Positions 23,101 to 34,101 are shown, numbered from the stretch's first letter. The stretch is 64,000 nt of DNA from Cladocopium goreaui (GCA_947184155.2 CAMXCT020002079.1:555004-619003), one strand, 5' to 3'. Program-made: numbers and translations. Notes: a model not told the origin generated them from the letters alone.

Positions 23101-26100
23101 AAAAGTAAGGCCCCGAACCTTTTCTGCATTTTTTTCAATTGCAATAACCACTAATAAAAGGGCCATTATTTGGGGTCTTGTTTGGGGAGGTTGGTTGAGT
23201 TCCTATCTGCTCGTATCTGGTGTCCTTGCTAGCAAAACCCCAAATAGCTCCATATCATTTTGGCGCCGATCTTGGATCTTCCACATAGGCACATAAGATA
23301 TCCGCGACGTAACACAATATGGCAACATCTTATCATATGGTACACTCTGGTTATGTCAAAATAGCTATTGAAAATGGCCCAGTTATAGTTAATTTACCTA
23401 TTAAAAATGGTGATTTTCCATAGCTATGTTAGTTTACCAGAGGGTAAACCCAATAACCCATCCCCATTTGGGGTCTATACTGTCAGTCATGGGACGATGT
23501 TGGCTATGACCCTCCAGAAAACTGGTGAGGCAATGCGTGGCATTGGGTGCACACCACAAGGCTTGATCATCACAATCATTATGCCCACCGTTCCCCTTAC
23601 ATAAGCCAGTATATAAGTATATCTATATCCCCCCACACGGCCATATACTTTCTGCTAGTTTTTCACGGTTTGGCATGGAATATCACCATTTGTCATGAGC
23701 AAATCATCGAACTAAATGCTACATTTTTCATAGCAAACTGGTAAGTTACCAGAGGGTACTTAGTCCCAGTTAGTAGCTCGCTAGTAACCCTAGTGATCAT
23801 AAGTCCCCCAACTAGGTTTTGCTAGGTGTACATGTTGTTCAACAAGTGGGTGCACTAACCCTACTTACGAACCAGTTATTTATTGGGTAATTAGTATCAG
23901 TTACCACTATCAACCGATCATGTCATAATCAATGTCAATCTTTGTGGAATCAGCATCGGCAAGTGCTTGTCATTGTTTTTTTTAATCCTTAGTAGCCAAA
24001 ACTATTTCTATAGTTGATATTCATCTAATCATATTTTCAATGACACTACGTGAGGGATCATCCCACAGTAACGATCGGAAGTGATGTTCACAACCCTGGT
24101 GATCGTAAGCACCCATTAAGTAGCTGGTTGGTGGTTTCAAACATTTTTTATTTTCCATAATATATGGGATAATCCTTCCCATTGACTCATATTTTTCAAG
24201 ATGGTTACCACCAACCAGGACTATACCATTTACAAATGGGTGAACTAATCCCAGTTAATTACTCACCACTTACGATCCGTGGGATGATTCTCCAAGCATC
24301 TCCATGCTAGATCAGCTAGATCCACACATGGAAGGATGACCACTTACCACCTGGCTGGTATGGAAACTATACCCTCTGGTGAACTAACATAGCAATGGAA
24401 AATCACCATTTTTAATGGGAAAATCCACTATAAATGGCCATTTTCCATTGCTATGTTAGTTCACCAGAGGGTAACCAACTATAACCACTTTTCATTTCCA
24501 CTCATTTCCCAAACGGTAAGCACAACTCCCTTAAATACAGAGTTCTCCCCCTTGCTCCCAAGGAAGCCCATGGGATTTGATGAGCGCCATGCGCAGTTTC
24601 TCATTCGACAGGCTGGGATCAACCGGAAAGCCATGGCGATGATTTTTACCATCAAATATGGGGCTTTCGTTTGCGTCACAAGACGTAAGACGTAAGATTT
24701 GCCGGTAGTCCAGTAGTCCAACATATCCATGGAAATTGTCCATGGTTTCATAAGATACGAAATTTGCAAATGGTGTTTGACTATCTATTCCACCTTCTTG
24801 GGGCCAAAGATATAGAGAGAGAGAGAGAGAAAAAGAAAGAGTCTTATGGAAAGTGACGCTTGAAATCATTTTCACTATTTGAACTCTCCTCAGAAAAACT
24901 TGAAACGTGTCGCATCTTTTGGGGAATGCCAATGCCCAGAATAGATCAAAATAGTTCAATAGAAAGTGAAGCACTGACTATCTTTGCATCCAACCAGATT
25001 AAACATGCACCCAGATGTGGACGTAAAGCACATGCCCATGGTTGCCTTTGTGCGATTCAAAGTTTTACATCAACTTCACTTCTTGTCACTTGTTCTTGCA
25101 GGAATGTTGGCGAGGTTTTCCACTTGCAATAGACCCCCTCAAGTCAGAATTTTCCTTGGGGTGGGTCCCGGGTGGTTTTGGAAGGGAGCAAATTTGCGGA
25201 ATGCTTGTTCTTGAACTGGTCTAATTCAGCAATGACTGACAATGCCCGTATCCCTTTTGAACACTCAAGATTCAAATCAACTGCTGCTGACCGTGATGGG
25301 CATGTTGAACGAATCGCGGAATTGCATTTATTGAGTGTTGTTCCCACCTCTTTGACTAGAAACATGTATTCGAACTTGCATTTTGCGAGAGGAAATGATG
25401 GTACCTGAGATAGTCGACAGGTGCAAAAAGCACCAGGATACATCATCAAATGGGGAATCTTGTAATTTGGGGCACCCATGGGCGCTTTTTTTTTTCGGCC
25501 AAAGCGCGGCAAAGCCATTGGGATCCCATCCTTGGCAAGAGGGGTCTTGTCATCCCCACTTGCCAAATAGATCCAGAGCTCAGGGCACCATAGGGCACCC
25601 CAGCATACCCCAGCAACATTTTCCAGGGATTTGAAAGTATTTGATATCATACCCGCTTGCATCTCTAGTCTCTTGAAAAACGGGATCGTAGAATGATTGC
25701 CATCAATTTCATGGCGATGCTTCATTGTGTCCCGAGATTCCCGGTCCCAGAATTGGTTGAAACGAAAATCTGCCCGTGTACACTGTATTTACGGGTCAAG
25801 AGCATGGTTTCCTGACTTTTCTGCATATGTTTCTTTAAAAAATCCTTGGGCCAATCCATTCAAACATCATGTTGGGAGAATAAATTCCAAACTCCCGTGG
25901 GTTAAAGGAGTTAAATCCAACATAATCCAAGATCTTGCTGGTTAATATGCCGCCAGAAACCAAGACAAAACGATAAACAATATTAAACAATTATTAAACA
26001 CATGGTTTATTTTTCATTGGATTGGTTGAAGGGAACATCTACATGACCCTCCATTTGCAGGGGAAAAAACCTGGGTGCCCTGTAGAGTTCCACCTGTCAG

Positions 26101-29100
26101 GCTGCGTTGGGCCTCACCTACCTCCACGACAGAGGCGGAGCCATCCCATCCCCCTGGGGTTTGACGTAAGTGCACCATGTTGAAACGGGGTCGGTAACCT
26201 CCAAAGCCCCAAAAATTGGGATCTATAATATTCTATAATAACAATATAATAATAATGATAATAATAATAAAATACATTAACCTATAGTAAGCCTGGAAAA
26301 AACGCAAACATGCCTCAATCATCAATCACTATGTTAGGATTTCGCTGCATTTGTGGGGAATCGCCACACCATCTCGGAGCCGACCCAGGTGTGGCGATGC
26401 AGGACGTGTCGTTGGAGAACATGCTGCTGAACGTCAATCCCAGTGACGTGGCGTTGCATCAGATCTTGCTGGCGTCAAAGATACGCTTGAATCGGTGGCT
26501 TGGGACGGAATGGATGTTCATTATATATTCATATTAAATGGATATTATCCATATAGTGGATATGAATGAATATCTAATTAGTGGATATTAATGGACATAA
26601 TATAATGGTTTATTAATGGATGATATTAATGGTTTTTTGCCACTCTCAATCAAGTAAATGGACTGGCCTGAAAAATCAGCTAACAAAATCCAATGGAACT
26701 GGCGTCCCGGGTCCCGTTGCGAATGTTGTTTCTAGGTTCCTTTCCATAACTGTCGAATCCGCAAAACCCTTGTTGGTATGAAACAAGTCCCGCCGAAAAC
26801 CAACAGACCTAAACCATGGCCTTGGGAAGATTGCTCCGAATTACCATCTGGTTATTTAACATAGCCATGGAACATCACCATTTTTCATAGGTAAACCATC
26901 TATTTCTATGGGCCATCTATACCATGGGTATGTTAGTCATAACCAGAGGCTATCAATATTGCCATTTTGGGTGCTCCTCGTGTGTTGTTTTTTTTTTCGA
27001 TTTAAGATGTTGCAGATATTGGATGAGTAGAATGGTGTGTCAGGCGCCTGGCAGGTCCATGTGACGTGTTTTTGTTGTGTTTTCTTTTGGGGAATCCCTT
27101 TCCAATCGGCATGCCACTAATGAAAAACCGACCAGTCGTGGGAGAATTTTCGTGACTGCTTAGATCTGCTTAGGCAATGGCAATTGGCAGGCGCGCATGG
27201 GATGATCCCTGGAATGATCCATTTAATACCTGTTTTTTTTTAAATGTTTGTTCGCTCTTTTTGTCGGCCATTTCCCAGCTGGTTTAGATCTGACAGGGGC
27301 AAAGGAACTTGGTTTTGCCTGAGAACTGCCAGCTAAAGATTGGCCCCCACTGAAATATTGGAGGCCGAGGGCACCAAATGCTGGAATCTTCGAAATGTCA
27401 CAATGTAATATATGTATATATAATTATATGTAATATAAATATATGTAATATTAATATGTATGTATGTATATATATATATATATATATATATCCGTATAAT
27501 GCAATTGTAATTTAGGTATTGGTTTTATTCATTGATTTGGACTGATTGCACCACTTGAAAAAAATAGGGTGCGCCTAGGAAAAGGCTGCAGTAGCTAGCA
27601 CGTTCATTTGACCATGCTTCATTCTCAACCAGATTACTCAGAAAGATAATCCCAAACTGCGGGGTAAGAAACGTAGCAACATTCCACCTTTGACATCTGA
27701 TCTCCGCTGATCGCCTTTTTCTCCGAGGCTTTCCATGTCAGGTTACCTTTTTCAACACGTGATCCCAAAACGAGAGATCGCCACATGAGAGGTGAAGATC
27801 TGCGATCCTGGTCAGGCGTGGTGATCCACCGAGTTTGCAGTGTTCGAAATGAAGATTTCATACCATCCAAAGCCACCAAACTTGTAGAGTTCTATAGAGT
27901 TCTATAATTCTATAGATGTTGAAGCTTTCAATTCATATCAATTCATATCTCATGAAAATATATGAAAATAACATGCTGTACTCCCCCGGAAGTCAAAGAT
28001 GGCAGGGGCAAAATGCACTGGAACTATAGAGGTTTAATGGGAACATCATCTATACATGGGTTACACGGAGGGTATCTATGTTAAATCGGTCAGATCAGCG
28101 AGGTCTAATATTCCTGCCAGGTTCCTCCGGATGAACGATGTAGGGATGTCGGCAAAAGTCAACAAAGATAATGATGCTTAATGATGCTTAATGATGCTTA
28201 ATGATGGCAAGGGAAACCCTGAAAATGCCTGCGTTTCAGGTTTGTGAGTTAGTACTAACCGGCAATCCACAATGAACCACCTCGGCATTGCAAGGGACTT
28301 TGCTGATTTCGCTCGAGCGAGAGACGGGGAAAATAACAACCAGAAAGGTAGGTTATCAAATTAATCACCTCCAGAACGAGGGCATACAAGATGGATAATG
28401 ATAAATAAGGTACAATAAGGTACAATAAGGTATAACAAGGTATAATAAGGTATAATAAGGTATATCAAGATATAACTTATATAACTTATATAACTTCAAA
28501 TAAGTCCATGATTTGTTGGATCCCCTATCCGTTCCTCGGCTCTGCATTTGCGCGTTTAGGCAGCGCATTTCCAGACGGACTCGAAGGGACAGGAAGTTCC
28601 AGTGAATTTCCATGGCTTAGTCGGTCAAAACCCCAGCTGGGCTGAGAGCTTGGTGATGGGATACACCGGCAGGGCATACCATGGCATACCGGCATGGTTT
28701 TACCGTAGGATAGTTCCTCTCAACTACTGGAAGTAGTTGTTGTGTTTTGAGGAACGTCCCCTAGGCTTGGCCCGTGGAATTCTTGGGCGTTGCATTCTTT
28801 CAATGAAAGGATGCGGGTTGCCAACATTACATAGCTCTACGTGGGTTTGTCTGAACATAATATACCTGCAGCTGCCGTGAAAATGGGGGTAGACCTCATT
28901 GGACTCCATTGTCATGCAGCCAATCTTCATATTGCTGATTATGTTATCTAGTCTACAGTAGTTATCCCCTTGATGAATATCCCAGATTGGTTGAACCCAC
29001 TTTTGTCATCCCAATGTTCAGGCCGTTCAGACCCATCCTTTTGGGCACGCAGTGCACCACGTTGCTAAGGCAAGTCGTTTCGACCACCCGAACTTCATGA

Positions 29101-30663
29101 GCACAAGTCCTACTTGGCCACAAAGGTGGATTCTTGGTGCCTAGGCGCCGCAGAGCGCCGTAGAGCGAAGCGCTGCCCCACCCTGGAGTACGGTAGATCG
29201 AAGATATATGAGGATGGAGGTTTCGAACAAAATCCTCAGATGGGAATATTTCATTTGAAAATCCGATCTTCTATCTACTTCAGAATTATCATACCATGTT
29301 ATAACATGTTATAACGATATATTGATTTCAGTTGCAGGTCCTTTTGGGTTGTACCTACTGGTGCTGGTAGGTTGGAGTACCTTCTACCTGCTCACCGCGC
29401 AGCCTTTGTTTATGAGCGCTGACCCTGCTCAGAAGGACTGTGGCTCTTTTCAGACACTTCAGATACCCTCTGGTAATTTAACATAGCTATTGAAAATGGC
29501 CATTTATAGTGGATTTACCCATTAAAAATGGTGATTTTCCATAGCTATGTTAGTTTACCAGAGGGTACTTCAGTCCTTGAATGTCCTTGAGAAAAATCAG
29601 TCTCATGGAATCCATGGAATCCATTGGGTCATCGCAGCACCCGTCAGGATGTGGATTGGACGCTTTTCAGGTTGGGCACGGTGATTCACCGAGAAGAAAA
29701 AGGGGATCTGAGCAACAAAAATGGTGGTGCAATGGGAACAGAATGGGTCAATAATTGGGGAGATGTGGGGAGACATCTTTGCATGCTAAGATATGCTAAG
29801 GAAGATTCACCTAATATCAAACATATTCACAGAATAATATACAGTAAATGGAAAACGAACCGTGAAAACCACTATATACTGTATGCATATGTCAAATGAT
29901 AGGAAGAAAAATGAGACGGACATTAAAAACCAATGTTCACAACTCTTCCTGAAATTCACCCAGTTCAGCATGGATTCTCGAATCTTCATGACAAATTGAG
30001 ATGGACAATGAACCACTATTGAGTTGCCCAATGTTTTGATCCGCCATGGGCTTTTCTTGTTCCATCCCTGTGAACCGGCCTGTGGTCTCAACTTTCAGCA
30101 GCCGGTGCAGGAGCGGAAAGTTTGATGAGCTTTTCAAGACGAAAACCCCAAACTTCTCGTCCCGTGGCGAATTAATTGGATTCGGGTCCGGTCAGGGGTG
30201 CCCGATGCACAGAGTTGGGATAACTGGGCTACACCATGCTGCACCGCTGACAGGAAGAGATTCCAAAGTGTGGTTAAAAGATGTTCAAAGTCTCTGATTC
30301 CAGATGGTTCCGCGAATGCTTTTCCTTTTTCTTAAATTTGTTCGTCTCCGTCTGCGCATGTGAAACTTTTTTGTAGATTACCCTCTGGTAAACTAACATA
30401 GCAATGGAACATCACCATGTCTAATAGGTAAATCAACTATTTCTATGGCCATTTTCACTAGTTATAATATTAATTTAAATCAACTATAAATGGATATGAA
30501 TGGCCATTTTCACTATAAATTAACTATAAATCAACTCTAAAATCACCAGAGGCTACTTACTCTTTGGTCAACAGCCGCGTCCCCAGGGCTGTGGGTATCG
30601 ACTTCATCTTCAAATTGATGCAGATGGAGCCCTCGAAACGCATGTCCATCGCTGAAGCTTGCA
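20063..30663 (+). CDS. Multi-exon Ser/Thr-type protein kinase (gene span, N-lobe to subdomain XI)
   Basis: Ten short exons on + give kinase subdomains in the correct order. They are a helix-C region (20063-20163), IV (HVMEVEEHFDD, 20671-20707), V hinge (YCVFELCKGG, 21212-21270), VIa (AALGLTYLHDRG, 26101-26145), VIb (DVSLENMLLN, 26403-26440), VII (VKICDPGQ, 27792-27815), VIII-IX (RPPELH then KVDSWCLG, 29070-29144), X (GWSTFYLLTAQPLF, 29371-29432), X-XI linker (GKFDELFK, 30099-30138) and XI (GIDFIFKLMQMEPSKRMS, 30575-30663). The kinase would phosphorylate Ser/Thr proteins using ATP; target and regulation are not visible. The matching glycine loop and FAIK exon is at 6255-6319. The DFG motif reads DPG in this copy. 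No stop codon ends the last exon I can read, so the C-terminus is open. Confidence 0.7.
20381..20508. mobile_element. CTGGGTAAATTA MITE, copy 2 (most complete)
   Basis: 128 bp with CTGGGTAAATTA at the left and TAATTTACCCAG at the right, a perfect 12-bp inverted repeat. The interior is shared with the other copies. It serves as the reference for the copy split by the LINE at 38332-49889. Confidence 0.85.
20671..20707 (+). CDS. Kinase exon: subdomain IV
   Basis: GCCAAG ends at 20670. The exon reads HVMEVEEHFDDQ, the H-x-x-v-x-x-x-e-x-F-x-D pattern of subdomain IV, preceding the hinge exon at 21212. Very short, so identification depends on its neighbours. Confidence 0.55.
21212..21270 (+). CDS. 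Kinase exon: subdomain V hinge
   Basis: CTCCAG ends at 21211. It reads KSTVMRYCHYCVFELCKGGA. The VFELCKGG segment is the hinge that contacts adenine, in the form common in CDPK- and CaMK-like kinases. The true exon may start later, at the GTATTGCC around 21230. Confidence 0.6.
23341..23446. mobile_element. TACCCTCTGG MITE, copy 3
   Basis: Left end TACACTCTGGTTATGTCAAA, right end AGTTTACCAGAGGGTA. The interior is in the opposite orientation to copy 1 (AAAAATGGTGATTTTCCATA). Located in the kinase intron. Confidence 0.75.
24124..24218. mobile_element. CTGGTTGG MITE, copy 2
   Basis: Starts CTGGTTGGTGGTTTCAAACA and ends GGTTACCACCAACCAG, with the shared interior AATATATGGGATAATCCTTC and CATTGACTCATATTTTTCA. 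Nearly identical to the copy at 62168-62263. Confidence 0.8.
24370..24473. mobile_element. TACCCTCTGG MITE, copy 4 (near-perfect hairpin)
   Basis: 104 bp. Left TACCCTCTGGTGAACTAACA, right TGTTAGTTCACCAGAGGGTA, core CACCATTTTTAATGGGAAAA and CACTATAAATGGCCATTTTC. The two arms share the same private change (GTGAAC / GTTCAC), so they have stayed matched. Confidence 0.9.
26101..26145 (+). CDS. Kinase exon: subdomain VIa
   Basis: CTGTCAG ends at 26100. It reads AALGLTYLHDRGGAI. A-L-x-Y-L-H-D-R-G is the helix E end directly ahead of the catalytic loop. The exact donor and the residues that join it to DVSLEN are not resolved. Confidence 0.65.
26403..26440 (+). CDS. Kinase exon: catalytic loop (subdomain VIb)
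   Basis: GATGCAG ends at 26402. It reads DVSLENMLLNVN. Asp at 26403-26405 and Asn at 26418-26420 are the catalytic base and metal-binding residue of HRD-x-x-x-x-N; S at the Lys position (D-V-S-L-E-N) is known in some kinases. If read without splicing, the two residues before Asp are Met-Gln in place of His-Arg, so whether HR is supplied by the preceding exon decides whether this copy is intact. Confidence 0.65.
26842..26952. mobile_element. TACCCTCTGG MITE, copy 5 (diverged)
   Basis: Starts TACCATCTGGTTATTTAACA, ends ATAACCAGAGGCTA. The core CACCATTTTTCATAGG and a modified CTATTTCTATGGGCCAT half match the family. Located in the kinase intron after the catalytic loop. Confidence 0.65.
27400..27492. 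repeat. TA microsatellite in kinase intron
   Basis: (TA)n with TATG and TAAT interruptions, about 90 bp. Confidence 0.9.
27792..27815 (+). CDS. Kinase micro-exon: DFG region, here DPG
   Basis: Eight codons VKICDPGQ lie between GAG (ending 27791) and a GC donor (GCGTGG). V-K-I-C-D-F-G is the standard subdomain VII strand; the Phe codon is CCT (Pro) at 27807-27809. Asp (27804-27806) and Gly are kept. The frame meets TGA just beyond the presumed donor, so a splice there is required for function. Confidence 0.5.
28171..28206. repeat. 10-bp tandem repeat ATGATGCTTA
   Basis: Three perfect units followed by a partial one. Small intronic satellite. Confidence 0.85.
28404..28475. repeat. 10-bp tandem repeat TACAATAAGG / TATAATAAGG
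   Basis: About seven units, each ending AAGG with TACAAT, TATAAC or TATAAT before it. Located in a kinase intron. Confidence 0.85.
29070..29144 (+). CDS. Kinase exon: subdomains VIII-IX
   Basis: Reads GKSFRPPELHEHKSY then LATKVDSWCLG. R-P-P-E-L corresponds to APE with its conserved Glu, and K-V-D-S-W-C-L-G is the D-x-W-S-x-G helix F start with Asp at 29129-29131. The exon ends CTAG with a GC donor at 29145. Joining to 29371 restores codon GGT and continues L-G-W-S-T-F without a frame break, which supports this GC-AG intron. Confidence 0.75.
   Translation, partial: ASRFDHPNFMSTSPTWPQRWILGA
29371..29432 (+). CDS. Kinase exon: subdomain X
   Basis: GGTAG ends at 29370. It reads WSTFYLLTAQPLFMSADPAQ after the split Gly codon. 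This is the helix F continuation and the following loop. The frame stays open to about 29450 and the donor is uncertain. A TACCCTCTGG MITE begins only about 30 bp downstream at 29464. Confidence 0.65.
29464..29567. mobile_element. TACCCTCTGG MITE, copy 6, adjacent to kinase exon
   Basis: 104 bp. Left TACCCTCTGGTAATTTAACA, right TGTTAGTTTACCAGAGGGTA. Interior reversed relative to copy 4. It starts about 30 bp after the readable end of the subdomain X exon. Confidence 0.9.
30099..30138 (+). CDS. Kinase exon: linker between subdomains X and XI
   Basis: ACTTTCAG ends at 30098. It reads SRCRSGKFDELFK. The G-x-F-D-E-L-F segment fits the loop ahead of the last kinase helices. A start at the internal GTGCAG (30109) is equally possible. 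Short, so confidence depends on its place in the series. Confidence 0.5.
30379..30555. mobile_element. TACCCTCTGG MITE, copy 7, expanded, next to a splice acceptor
   Basis: Left end TACCCTCTGGTAAACTAACA is intact. The right end is decayed (ATCACCAGAGGCTA) and the interior carries about 70 bp of extra AT-rich sequence with repeated CACTATAAATTAACTATAAA. It ends 19 bp before the subdomain XI exon, so the branch and polypyrimidine region of that intron abuts the element. Confidence 0.7.
30575..30663 (+). CDS. Kinase exon: subdomain XI
   Basis: CAACAG ends at 30574. It reads RVPRAVGIDFIFKLMQMEPS then KRMSIAEACT. The conserved Arg of subdomain XI (P-x-x-R-M-S) is present at KRMS. This is the clearest kinase exon after the VIII-IX exon. 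The frame runs on for about 30 codons into sequence that looks intronic. Confidence 0.75.
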
Positions 30664-30892
30664 CCTTGGCACAAAAAACGATTCCACGTGGAATGGGAAG
30701 CCACCACCATTTCTCAATAGGTAAATATTACGGTAAATCCTCCGTAAATGGACCATAATTCTGAGGAATCGACATTGACTAAGATGAGTAACTCATCACC
30801 ATTTTGAACAATCATTACAGTAGTAACTCTTATTGTAGTTAGTGACCATAATCAGTATATATATAATTAATTATAATTATACGTATAATAAT

Positions 30893-31005
30893 CAGGGAAA
30901 ACTATAAAGATCACTGTCCTCCCTCACTGGAATCATGGTTAATAAGGGAGTTCATCCCCAAATGTTTGCACGATTCAGGTTAGTTAAATAGTATTATTTA
31001 CCCAG
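30893..31005. mobile_element. CTGGGTAAATTA MITE, copy 3
   Basis: The right end ATTATTTACCCAG and the interior CCCTCACTGGAATCATGGTT and CACGATTCAGGTTAG match the family. The left end is decayed (CAGGGAAAACTATAA). Confidence 0.7.
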
Positions 31006-31670
31006 GTAATTCATTTCGGTTGCCACCGCAGCATTTGTTAAATGCATTGAATTAGTGTAAATGTAAATTACTGTGGCAGAAAATACATAATACATCTAAG
31101 ACATCATATATCATCATTTTACAGTTTATGAGTGTAATAGGAATAGTAATACATATTATACATAATATTACGGTTTATGAATGATATGAATGTTGGTGTA
31201 ATGTAGAGTGGAGACATCGAATCGCATGTATCTAAACCCGCAAGCAGCAATAAGGCCCCTCAAAGCCCCTCAAAGTTTTGATTCTTTCGGCCACCATGAA
31301 GATTTCTCCTGCCAAGGCCAAACGCTCTGATATTAAGATCCGTGAAACTTGGGTATCCCAAACATGGAATAGTTTGTAGATTTATAGTAGGTATCCCAAA
31401 ATCAGTGGCCTCTTCTCGGACTTTGAAAACCTGATCCTGCCGCACTTAGGCAAGCATGTTTGGACCTCAGCCATGGTGAAGGTCCCATCCATCCTTGGTG
31501 ATCCCTGGGCCCAGGGCTGTTGAAGTTTCAATGAGGTCAAGTCCCCAATGTTCATCAACATCGGCGGCCCAATAAATGGCTGCCCCAGCCAGTTGATCCT
31601 CATTGTGTTCTGGCCAAGGTTGACATCTGGACAATACAACATCTTGGTATTGAAGTTTCAACCATCCTCT
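31006..31670. other. Stretch without a supported gene
   Basis: Short overlapping ORFs on the minus strand (31260-31661) have no recognisable motif. Composition is intermediate. I see no exon that I can defend. Confidence 0.35.
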
Positions 31671-32073
31671 AAACCATCATCAACCATCATCAACCAGCAT
31701 CAACGATCATCAACCAGCATCAACGAGCATCAAACAGCATCAACGATCATCAACCATCATCAACCATCATCAACCAGCATCAACCAGCATCAACGATCAT
31801 CAACCATCATCAACGATCATCAACCAGCATCAACCAGCATCAACGATCATCAACCATCATCAACCATCATCAACCAGCATCAACCAGCATCAACCAGCAT
31901 CAACGATCATCAACCATCATCAACCAGCATCAACCAGCATCAACGATCATCAACCATCATCAACCATCATCAACCAGCATCAACCAGCATCAACGATCAT
32001 CAACCATCATCAACCATCATCAACCATCATCAACCAGCATCAACCAGCATCAACCATCATCAACCATCATCAT
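31671..32073. repeat. 10-bp tandem repeat CATCAACCAG / CATCAACGAT / CATCAACCAT
   Basis: About 40 head-to-tail 10-bp units, all CATCAAC plus CAG, GAT or CAT (rarely GAG). Variants occur in recurring runs (CAG, CAG, GAT, CAT, CAT), a higher-order pattern of 50-60 bp. The unit is not a multiple of 3, so the 212-codon ORF across it cycles through three reading phases and is an artefact of the lack of stop triplets. Confidence 0.95.
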
Positions 32074-32795
32074 TCCCAAAATTGAGTTTAAGACTGCAAT
32101 ATGAGATTTGTTATAAGCGGGTTACAACCCACATTATAACTGGACTAACCCTAGGTGAACTAGTCCACTCGCGATTTCTGGGGTGAGCCACCATATGTTT
32201 CGCAGCCAACTCCGACTTCCTTCACAAAAAGAAGCAACCCGAAAAACGATAGACAAGTAAATCATTGAAAAACACATGTGAGAAATCTGTGATAAATCAT
32301 GGTAATTCATTACCAGGGTTATAGTCTAAAATTGATTCTTTTCAGAAAAATACATATAAACCCAATGATAGTCAGGAATCCCTTTCTATCTTTCTATGGA
32401 GGGCGTGACCCAAGGCGTGGTTGGCAGATACCGGGGTGCCACCCATGATGGCGCCCAAGGCCAGCAATGGCTGCCACATAACTAGTGTGTCGTTTGGGTC
32501 ATTAATCAACGAGGCTTAGCGGGCTCAAGAATGGGATGGTGAATCCTTTCCACCGTTCATATTTTAATTATTAAACACCCATGTATGAGGATTTTGGGAC
32601 CATGTATGAGGTGTTCGTTATATATAGGATTATATGGGGGACCCCGGGGGATGGGATGTTTTACCCTTTGGTAATATTTTTACATGGGCATGGTAAGTCC
32701 CCCAACTAAATGGAGGACTTTCCAGCCGGACATGTTTGAGTATCGGAGGGTATTGTACATGAAAGAAATGGTAGAACCATCAGAACATATTTTAT

Positions 32796-33432
32796 GTAAT
32801 ACTGTATGTATATATTATGAATTATATATTTCATATATTATATATTAATATGTATATATACTATACATTTTGTATATTATATACATTATTATATGTTATA
32901 CATATTATGTTCATATTATATTATATTATTGATACGTTCCATTAAATATATTATATGTATTGTATATATATAATAAATATTATGTTATATATTTCATATC
33001 TCTCTCTATTTTTTACAATATATTATATTAAATATGTTTATTAATATATTTATATATATTACCTAAAATATTTATTATGTATTATATTTTATACAGTATA
33101 TATTAGTTAATTTTATGTATTATATATATTATGTGTATTATATGCAATATACTATATTATATATTTTTGATTTGATACATAATAAAATATAATTTTAATA
33201 TATATATATATATATCATATACGTATTTTGCATACTATATACATTCTCTATATGTTATATATTTGTTTAAATATACATATATATATATAATGCAATATTT
33301 ACATTCTATTTTACATTATATATATATTATATGCATAACATATGTATTATATATGATATATGTATATTATATATAATATCATTTATATATAAATATATAA
33401 TATTATATATATATATTTCTTTCATTATATAT
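32796..33432. repeat. Extremely AT-rich block (TATATT / ATTATA)
   Basis: Over 600 bp of nearly pure A/T with TATA, TATT and ATTA words and few G or C. No genes. Possible low-melting or recombination-prone DNA. Confidence 0.9.
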
Positions 33433-33539
33433 ATTAAAGTGCTTTAAAACATGGCCGTGGAAATGACATCCTGGTATATTTGCTTTCATGGGTAAATTTC
33501 CATAACAAGCATTTCGGATGCCTGAAAATTGGTTGCCAG

Positions 33540-33599
33540 GAGATGCTGCCTGAAGAACTCAGAAAAAAACTGGAGGAGTGGATGTCACTGGATCACTGG
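33540..33599 (+). CDS. Putative internal exon, unrecognised
   Basis: GTTGCCAG ends at 33539. The next 20 codons read EMLPEELRKKLEEWMSLDHW, a charged amphipathic helix with good codon composition and no counterpart in the other frames. Family unknown. It is isolated between an AT block and further weak exon candidates. Confidence 0.4.
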
Positions 33600-34101
33600 A
33601 TCACCCCTCAACGACCTCCCCAGAAATCTAGGGAACTACAATGACCTCAGCACGATTTCACTCGGAATGATTGTTTGAAAGGGTAAATCATAGCAACTAC
33701 TGTAGTCCATCATGGCCTCTATAAATGACCGTCTGCATTAGTCATCGATTCGAATTTTGCATGTGGTATCCGGATTCGATAGTACTTTCAATGGTATTTT
33801 GCACATACACACAGATATATAATATTATATAATTAATAATAATATATTTACGCATATATACATATATATATATATACATGTATGTATATATAGGTAGATT
33901 ATGACATGTATATATATATATATGTATATATACACGGAATGCTCGGATGCTATGGACCGTATAGATACTGTGTCCTGTGTCTTTAAACAACTGCTAAGTT
34001 GGGCGAGCCAGTCTCAGCCATACCTCCCCAGTTGCCAGCGTGACTGTGGTCATGTCTCCCCTGATCGTAGGAAGAGAAGCGGGCCAAGACTATGCTACCA
34101 G

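Larger units (their letters stand above)
21271..26100. other. Long kinase intron filled with repeats
   Basis: About 4.8 kb between subdomains V and VIa. It contains MITEs at 23341, 24124 and 24370 and AT-rich TAAT repeats at 22240-22740. The largest ORF is 25144-25725 (-), 193 codons, without a recognisable domain. A short exon-like piece after GCAG at 25100 could be a missing kinase exon, but I cannot match it. Confidence 0.5.

Noticed and set aside
25144-25725. 193-codon minus-strand ORF within the kinase intron
   Set aside because: No domain, mixed composition, and an open + strand counterpart. The surrounding + strand exons place it inside an intron. It could be a relic but I cannot support a gene.
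31548-32186. 212-codon ORF across the CATCAAC array
   Set aside because: The 10-bp unit cycles through all frames and contains no stop triplet, so openness carries no information.
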